From assembly GCA_020161395.1 (NCBI GenBank), contig JAIUOE010000001.1:1-64000 (forward strand): a stretch of DNA of 64,000 nt, given 5' to 3'. Made by a program: the position numbers and the translations under genes. Under the pieces are notes generated by a model. The model made no database searches, had not been told where the DNA came from, and worked only from the letters and a program-made list of their open reading frames with translations. How positions within the stretch are numbered: the first letter of the stretch is position 1; every line of letters begins with the position of its first letter. Source of the stretch: Bacteroidota bacterium (GTDB lineage Bacteria; Bacteroidota; Ignavibacteria; Ignavibacteriales; Ignavibacteriaceae). Positions 59,523 through 64,000 of the stretch are shown here, in pieces.

Positions 59523-61634
59523 TTATTTTTTGATGATTGGCAGTTCGATGAGAAATTCACTGCCCTTTCCCGGTTCACTTAAAATATTCAAGACCCCGTC
59601 ATTCTCTCTCATAAACTCGCGACTTACAGAGAGACCGAGTCCTGTTCCTTTCTCATTTGCAGTACCTGTTGTGGAGATCATGCCGCTTCCGTTTAAAATA
59701 TTGCTGATCATGTCTGGAGACATCCCCACTCCGTTGTCTTTTATCACCAGCCGGTATTTCCCTTCGGAGACAGTCCCCTTCATTATTATTTTTCCTCCCT
59801 TGTAGGAAAATTTCACAGCGTTTGTCAGGAGATTCCTTATAACCGTGGCGATCATCTCCCTGTCGGCGTGCACTGTTGCCGGTTGCTCAAATGAACTTTC
59901 GACCTCTATATTTTTCAAGGCAAGATTCAGCCCGGCTTCCTTGAGTACCTTGTTGCTGACCTCCTCGATATCCAAATCGACAGGTTTCGCCCGAATCATT
60001 TCCTTTTGAACAAGAGCCCAGCCCGCAAGATTGTTTACCAGCTCCACCAGTTTCTGCGACGAGGCAAGAATCTTATCGCTGAAATCGAGGGCGTCCTCGT
60101 TTTTCATGTTCATCGCCTCCTCTTTCAATAACTCAGCAAAACCCAAAATGCTGACGAAGGGCGTCTTCAGGTCGTGGGCAATTATCGAGAAAAGTTTGGT
60201 CTTGGTTTCATTTGCCAGTATCAGTTCGTCATTACTCTTTTGAAGCTTGTTGTTAATCAGCGCCATCTCCTCGTTTTTGACTTCAAGAAGTACACCGAGC
60301 TTCTTTTGTCTGATCAAAAGGAAAGCAACCGAACCGGTTCCGACGAGAGTAAGAACAACCAGAAGGAGAAGAAAGAAATTCACTCTGTTCTGAGCTTCAA
60401 CCTGCTCCCGCAGATAAGTCTGTCTCTCTTCCGATTTTTCAATTTCGTACCTTATTCTCATCTCCCCGATGCTGCTAAGGGATGATTCGTTGAAGAGAGA
60501 ATCTTTCAACGCAAGGTGATCATTCAGGAATGAAAGCGATTCCTTCATGTTTCCCAATTTCTCATAAACTCTTGAGAGCTGCAGGTTGGCATCACGCAGC
60601 ACAACGGAATATTTTCCGTTATGTGCAAGTTTCCGTGATTTTTGGAGTGTTTCCAAGGCATCTTTCTCTTTTCCAAGGGCAAAATCGACTCTTCCAAGAT
60701 TCAGGAGGGCAAATGATTCAATGAATTTGTCCTGAATCGATCTTGCGAGATTGATACTCAGGTTAAAGTAATCGACAGCCTTGACAAGATTTCCGGTATT
60801 TTCTTCAATAATCCCAAGATCGTTGTAGATTTGGGCTAACGCAGCTTTTTCGCCCTTCTTACTGAAGAGGGTTACCACTTCTTCTGCATATTTTTTTGCT
60901 TTGACAAAATCTTTTTGAGCAACGGAAAGACTTCCCAATCGGCGCAGTGAATATGTCTTTCCCTGTTCGAAACCGATGGAATCCGCCAGAGTCAGGGCTC
61001 TGTTAATGTTAGCAGCGGCAAGTTCAAAATATTTAAGCCTCTGATATATAAGTGCTATGTTGTTGAGACTGAGGATATACCCCTGAATATCTCCGCACTT
61101 CTCCCTGATTTCAAGAGCTTTCAGGTAGTTCCTGTACGAGAGTTCTGTTTCGCCTTTTCTCCAGTAAACAAGACCGATATTATTATACGATTTCCCGAGT
61201 GCTGCCGAATCTGTAAGGGTCAGACGGATTTTTAATCCTTCATTCAAAAAAACAAGTGCGGAATCCAAATCACCAAGACGCCAGTAGGAGAGACCTGTAG
61301 TATTGTAAGAGGAGGCTATCAAAGCCTTGTCATTGATTTTCTCACTCAGTGAAAGCGTCAGCTTTCCGGTTTCCACCGCTTTTCTGTATTCAAAGATTCT
61401 GAAATACAACTCTCTAAGTGAGTCGAGTATTTTCCCTGCTTGCAGAAATTCCCTTTTCCTCAAATGTGAGTTTATTTCTGTTTGAAATAATTTCTCTTTG
61501 CCCGCTCCCTGAGTCCCGTTTACAGTGCTGTTGTTGCCGGTTCCTGTCTGTGCGGTAATCCCTGATGACATAAAAAAAGCCATCAGAAAAATTATCGACA
61601 CAAAAAAGAGAATAAGGTGAAATTTCTTTGACAT
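59523..61634 (-). CDS. TPR-containing sensor histidine kinase
   Basis: A 703-residue kinase. Signal segment (about 1-28), a row of TPR repeats in the periplasm (about 60-390, such as GLSYWRLGDLDSALVFLNEGL, quoted as SYWRLGDLDSALVFL), a membrane helix (about 425-445), a coiled coil, HisKA (His in IIAHDLKTPFVSILGFAELL) and HATPase domain ending about 700 with GTGLGLSVSREFM. The catalytic half closely parallels that of the kinase at 47428 (SILGF-E-L-EE). The ATG at 61634 was taken; an upstream ATG adds seven residues. No regulator is adjacent. Confidence 0.9.
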   Translation of the reverse strand: MSKKFHLILFFVSIIFLMAFFMSSGITAQTGTGNNSTVNGTQGAGKEKLFQTEINSHLRKREFLQAGKILDSLRELYFRIFEYRKAVETGKLTLSLSEKINDKALIASSYNTTGLSYWRLGDLDSALVFLNEGLKIRLTLTDSAALGKSYNNIGLVYWRKGETELSYRNYLKALEIREKCGDIQGYILSLNNIALIYQRLKYFELAAANINRALTLADSIGFEQGKTYSLRRLGSLSVAQKDFVKAKKYAEEVVTLFSKKGEKAALAQIYNDLGIIEENTGNLVKAVDYFNLSINLARSIQDKFIESFALLNLGRVDFALGKEKDALETLQKSRKLAHNGKYSVVLRDANLQLSRVYEKLGNMKESLSFLNDHLALKDSLFNESSLSSIGEMRIRYEIEKSEERQTYLREQVEAQNRVNFFLLLLVVLTLVGTGSVAFLLIRQKKLGVLLEVKNEEMALINNKLQKSNDELILANETKTKLFSIIAHDLKTPFVSILGFAELLKEEAMNMKNEDALDFSDKILASSQKLVELVNNLAGWALVQKEMIRAKPVDLDIEEVSNKVLKEAGLNLALKNIEVESSFEQPATVHADREMIATVIRNLLTNAVKFSYKGGKIIMKGTVSEGKYRLVIKDNGVGMSPDMISNILNGSGMISTTGTANEKGTGLGLSVSREFMRENDGVLNILSEPGKGSEFLIELPIIKK

Positions 61635-61861
61635 AATACGGCAGATAATGATCAAAATTTAATATTTCAAATTACACAAACATTTCTTAATTTTAGCACT
61701 GGAAATTGAATATTTTCAAGGTTTTATTTCCATTCCTGAATCGGTTTACTCCCCTTTCAGCGCCCCGGTCACAAAATGACTTAAGCCATTAGACCCCATT
61801 TTTTCTCCGGTCTGAATTTTATACCGGAAATTTGTGCGTCCCAATCATACTGGAATCCTCC

Positions 61862-64000
61862 ATGAAAAAAATTTTTACACTGTTTCTGTTCCTCTCAACT
61901 TTTGGAATTCTCTTTGCATCCGTGCCCGATGGAATTCAACTGGTGAAAACAGGAAACGGATACAAAATCAATTTTACACTCCCTGAGTACACTCAGAAAC
62001 CATTCACTTCAACCGACAAAAACTTTACCCAAATTGAGATACCCGGATACGGTGTCACTTCTGTTGCGGGAAAACCTGCACTTCCCAAAATAAGTTTTAA
62101 TATTGTTATCGGTGAGGCTGAAAATTCACCCGCTGTATTGACTCTTAACAAAAAAATCGAAAATCTGACAGTGAAGGAACATGTCTATCCGTTTCAGGCT
62201 CCCTGGAGAAGAGACTTCCCGCTGAAAGACCGTCCTTTTAACTACGACAATGCATTTTATACATCAGGTGGCAATCCCCGTCAGCCACTGATAGAGATTT
62301 CTGAGCCATTTTTCGTCGCCGGTGTAAAGGGTGTTACAATCACCATTTATCCGTTTAATTATATCCCGTCGGAAAAACGGCTCGATATCACCCGGTCTGC
62401 ATCGTTCTCAATTGAGCTGACTCAGCCCGTGGGGAAAAAGAGCGGATATTCCGATGTCTATTCTTCGTTTTTCGAGAATTTCTTCGCCAACTATGAAAGA
62501 GGTGTCCTCGAACAAATCAAGAATTATCTGATTATCACAGCACCGGAGTATGAAACCGGACTCGCACCTTTCATAGCTCATAAAACTGCCAACGGGTTTA
62601 ATGTAAATCTCTTTACAACCTCAGTCGCTGGAACCACAACAACTGCAATAAAGACATTCATCCAACAGCGTTACGATAACCCTGCCACTAAGCCGGAATT
62701 CATCCTTCTGGTTGGGGATGTTGATAAAATTCCCGCATGGACAGGATCCGGCGAGGGTAATCCAAAAACAGATCTCAACTATGCCCTCCTTCAAGGTACA
62801 GACTGGTATGCAGATGCATTTATAGGGCGGTTCTCGATAACCTCGGCAACCGAACTCGCGAATGTGATCAGCAAAACGCTCTACATGGAGAACAACATCG
62901 CCACTTTTGCCAAGAACAATGTTTTTATGGCATCACAGGATAATTATTCGATTACTGAAGGAACTCACAATTTCGTAATAAGCACCTATTTCGAACCGAA
63001 TGGTTACAACAACCAGAAACTTTACAGTAACAGCGGGGCTACCACAAGCCAGTTGATAGCTGCATTAAACAGCAACAAGGTTTTCGCCATCTACTCGGGC
63101 CACGGATCGGAATCATCATGGGCTGACGGTCCTGTCCTCGGTCAATCTGATGTAAGAAACCTCACCAATTCGATATTCCCGTTCGTTTATTCGTTTGCCT
63201 GCGTCACAGGATCCTACCACCTGGCTGAGTGCTTCGGAGAGACCTGGATAAGGACACAGCGAGGTGGTGCCTCATTTTACGGTTCTTCCGTAAATTCCTA
63301 TTGGGATGAGGACGACATTCTCGAGAGGAAACTGATAAAATCGATGTTTGAAGACAACCTTACCAAGGTTACCCCGATGATGGATATGGGGAAATATCTG
63401 ACAACCCTCCATTTCGGAAATATTGGACCCGGCACCACGATGCTCAGATACCTCGAAATGTATAATCTGATGGGAGACCCCTCTCTCGAGACAAAGAGAA
63501 ACATCCCTCCGGATCCGACTCCTCCGAATCCTGTTACAAATCTTGCAACTGGTGATCCCTGTTCAAATTCTCTCAAATTGAACTGGACAGCCCCTTACGA
63601 TTCAACTTTCGGCGGTGTGCAAAGCTACGATATCCGTTATTCATTGACACCGATTGTAAACGACAACGATTTTAATGCCGCGGCGAGTATCATCTATTCG
63701 GGACATAATGACACACTCGGTACTCCCAAGACCTATACGGTATTGGGACTCACCGCCATCAGCACTTATTATTTTGCCGTAAAGGCAATGGACATGTGGT
63801 CAAATAAATCCACAATGTCAAATGTTACCTCCGGTACCACACTTGCTCCACCACTTGCATCCGTGAACCCCGGAAGCATTCATCACCTCCTGACTCATCA
63901 AACCGAGGTAATTGATACTGTCTACATTTCCAACAACTCTGCGAATCCATCCACACTCGACTACACTGTCGAATTCGCCAACAGCAGCTATCCGTCAAAG
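61862..64000 (+). CDS. C25 (gingipain-family) secreted cysteine protease, 5' part
   Basis: The open frame runs 713 codons to the window edge without a stop. A signal peptide (about 1-20) is followed by a gingipain-type prodomain (about 20-215), then the C25 caspase-like peptidase domain (about 220-545) with catalytic His414 in YSGHGSES and Cys447 in SFACVTG. A fibronectin III-like domain begins near residue 560 (PPNPVTNLATGD). A T9SS sorting domain is expected beyond the edge. It cleaves proteins outside the cell; specificity (Arg or Lys type) is not readable here. The start ATG at 61862 is preceded by GGAATCCTCC. Confidence 0.92.
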   Translation, partial: MKKIFTLFLFLSTFGILFASVPDGIQLVKTGNGYKINFTLPEYTQKPFTSTDKNFTQIEIPGYGVTSVAGKPALPKISFNIVIGEAENSPAVLTLNKKIENLTVKEHVYPFQAPWRRDFPLKDRPFNYDNAFYTSGGNPRQPLIEISEPFFVAGVKGVTITIYPFNYIPSEKRLDITRSASFSIELTQPVGKKSGYSDVYSSFFENFFANYERGVLEQIKNYLIITAPEYETGLAPFIAHKTANGFNVNLFTTSVAGTTTTAIKTFIQQRYDNPATKPEFILLVGDVDKIPAWTGSGEGNPKTDLNYALLQGTDWYADAFIGRFSITSATELANVISKTLYMENNIATFAKNNVFMASQDNYSITEGTHNFVISTYFEPNGYNNQKLYSNSGATTSQLIAALNSNKVFAIYSGHGSESSWADGPVLGQSDVRNLTNSIFPFVYSFACVTGSYHLAECFGETWIRTQRGGASFYGSSVNSYWDEDDILERKLIKSMFEDNLTKVTPMMDMGKYLTTLHFGNIGPGTTMLRYLEMYNLMGDPSLETKRNIPPDPTPPNPVTNLATGDPCSNSLKLNWTAPYDSTFGGVQSYDIRYSLTPIVNDNDFNAAASIIYSGHNDTLGTPKTYTVLGLTAISTYYFAVKAMDMWSNKSTMSNVTSGTTLAPPLASVNPGSIHHLLTHQTEVIDTVYISNNSANPSTLDYTVEFANSSYPSK

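Noticed and set aside
61656-61861. Riboswitch before the C25 protease gene
   Set aside because: No known consensus core was recognised, and only short complementary runs are present.

Overview
The window looks like chromosome from a member of the Ignavibacteria (Bacteroidota/Chlorobi group). Two complete secreted proteins end in a type IX secretion sorting domain carrying the NFPNPFNPSTTI-like motif typical of this lineage. One probable promoter has the Bacteroidetes form (TTG, 20 bp, TAnnTTTG). Peptidase families C25 and S46, DUF4249 lipoproteins after TonB receptors, and a lipoprotein-type clade II NosZ all fit. No tRNA, rRNA, CRISPR array, transposase or phage gene was seen.

Region 1 (1-3.6 kb): an EamA exporter, a secreted alpha-amylase and a small membrane protein. 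Region 2 (3.7-13.2 kb) is a nitrous oxide reduction locus: cytochrome c, nosZ, a membrane protein, nosL, nosD, nosF and nosY, followed by an Rrf2 regulator with three cluster-type cysteines, a tandem DUF2249 protein, a polytopic membrane protein with conserved histidines, a DUF59/SufT-like protein and a cupin. Region 3 (13.3-25 kb): TonB receptor plus DUF4249 lipoprotein, a HEAT-like secreted protein, DoxX, a beta-helix T9SS protein, a HisH-like protein with all three catalytic residues replaced, an esterase, an orphan LytTR regulator and a second TonB receptor.

Region 4 (25-32.3 kb): nuoG-H-I with an M16 peptidase and an aminotransferase on the minus strand, then an RNA ligase and a DsrE-like protein on the plus strand. 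Region 5 (32.4-40 kb) is a eukaryotic-like phosphosignalling island, all minus strand: a Ser/Thr kinase fused to a SUMF1 domain, a LEA14/WHy-like protein, a second kinase, a PP2C phosphatase, a VWA-FHA protein and a zinc-ribbon FHA protein. Region 6 (40-47.4 kb): CoA-binding protein, Mpv17-like protein, Ogt, S46 peptidase, and gatE-gatD, the archaeal-type Glu-tRNA(Gln) amidotransferase, which is unexpected in a bacterium.

Region 7 (47.4-64 kb): a propeller-type sensor kinase, the complete trpEGDCFBA operon preceded by a leader peptide with four consecutive Trp codons and a terminator (classical attenuation), a secreted M3 oligopeptidase, a TPR sensor kinase, and the 5' part of a C25 (gingipain-family) protease that runs off the end. 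Many gaps between genes carry short tandem or inverted repeats. An 8-bp unit (ATNCARTA) occurs at three places around the nos locus, an 8/9-bp array lies between trpB and trpA, and a 17-bp element recurs four times.
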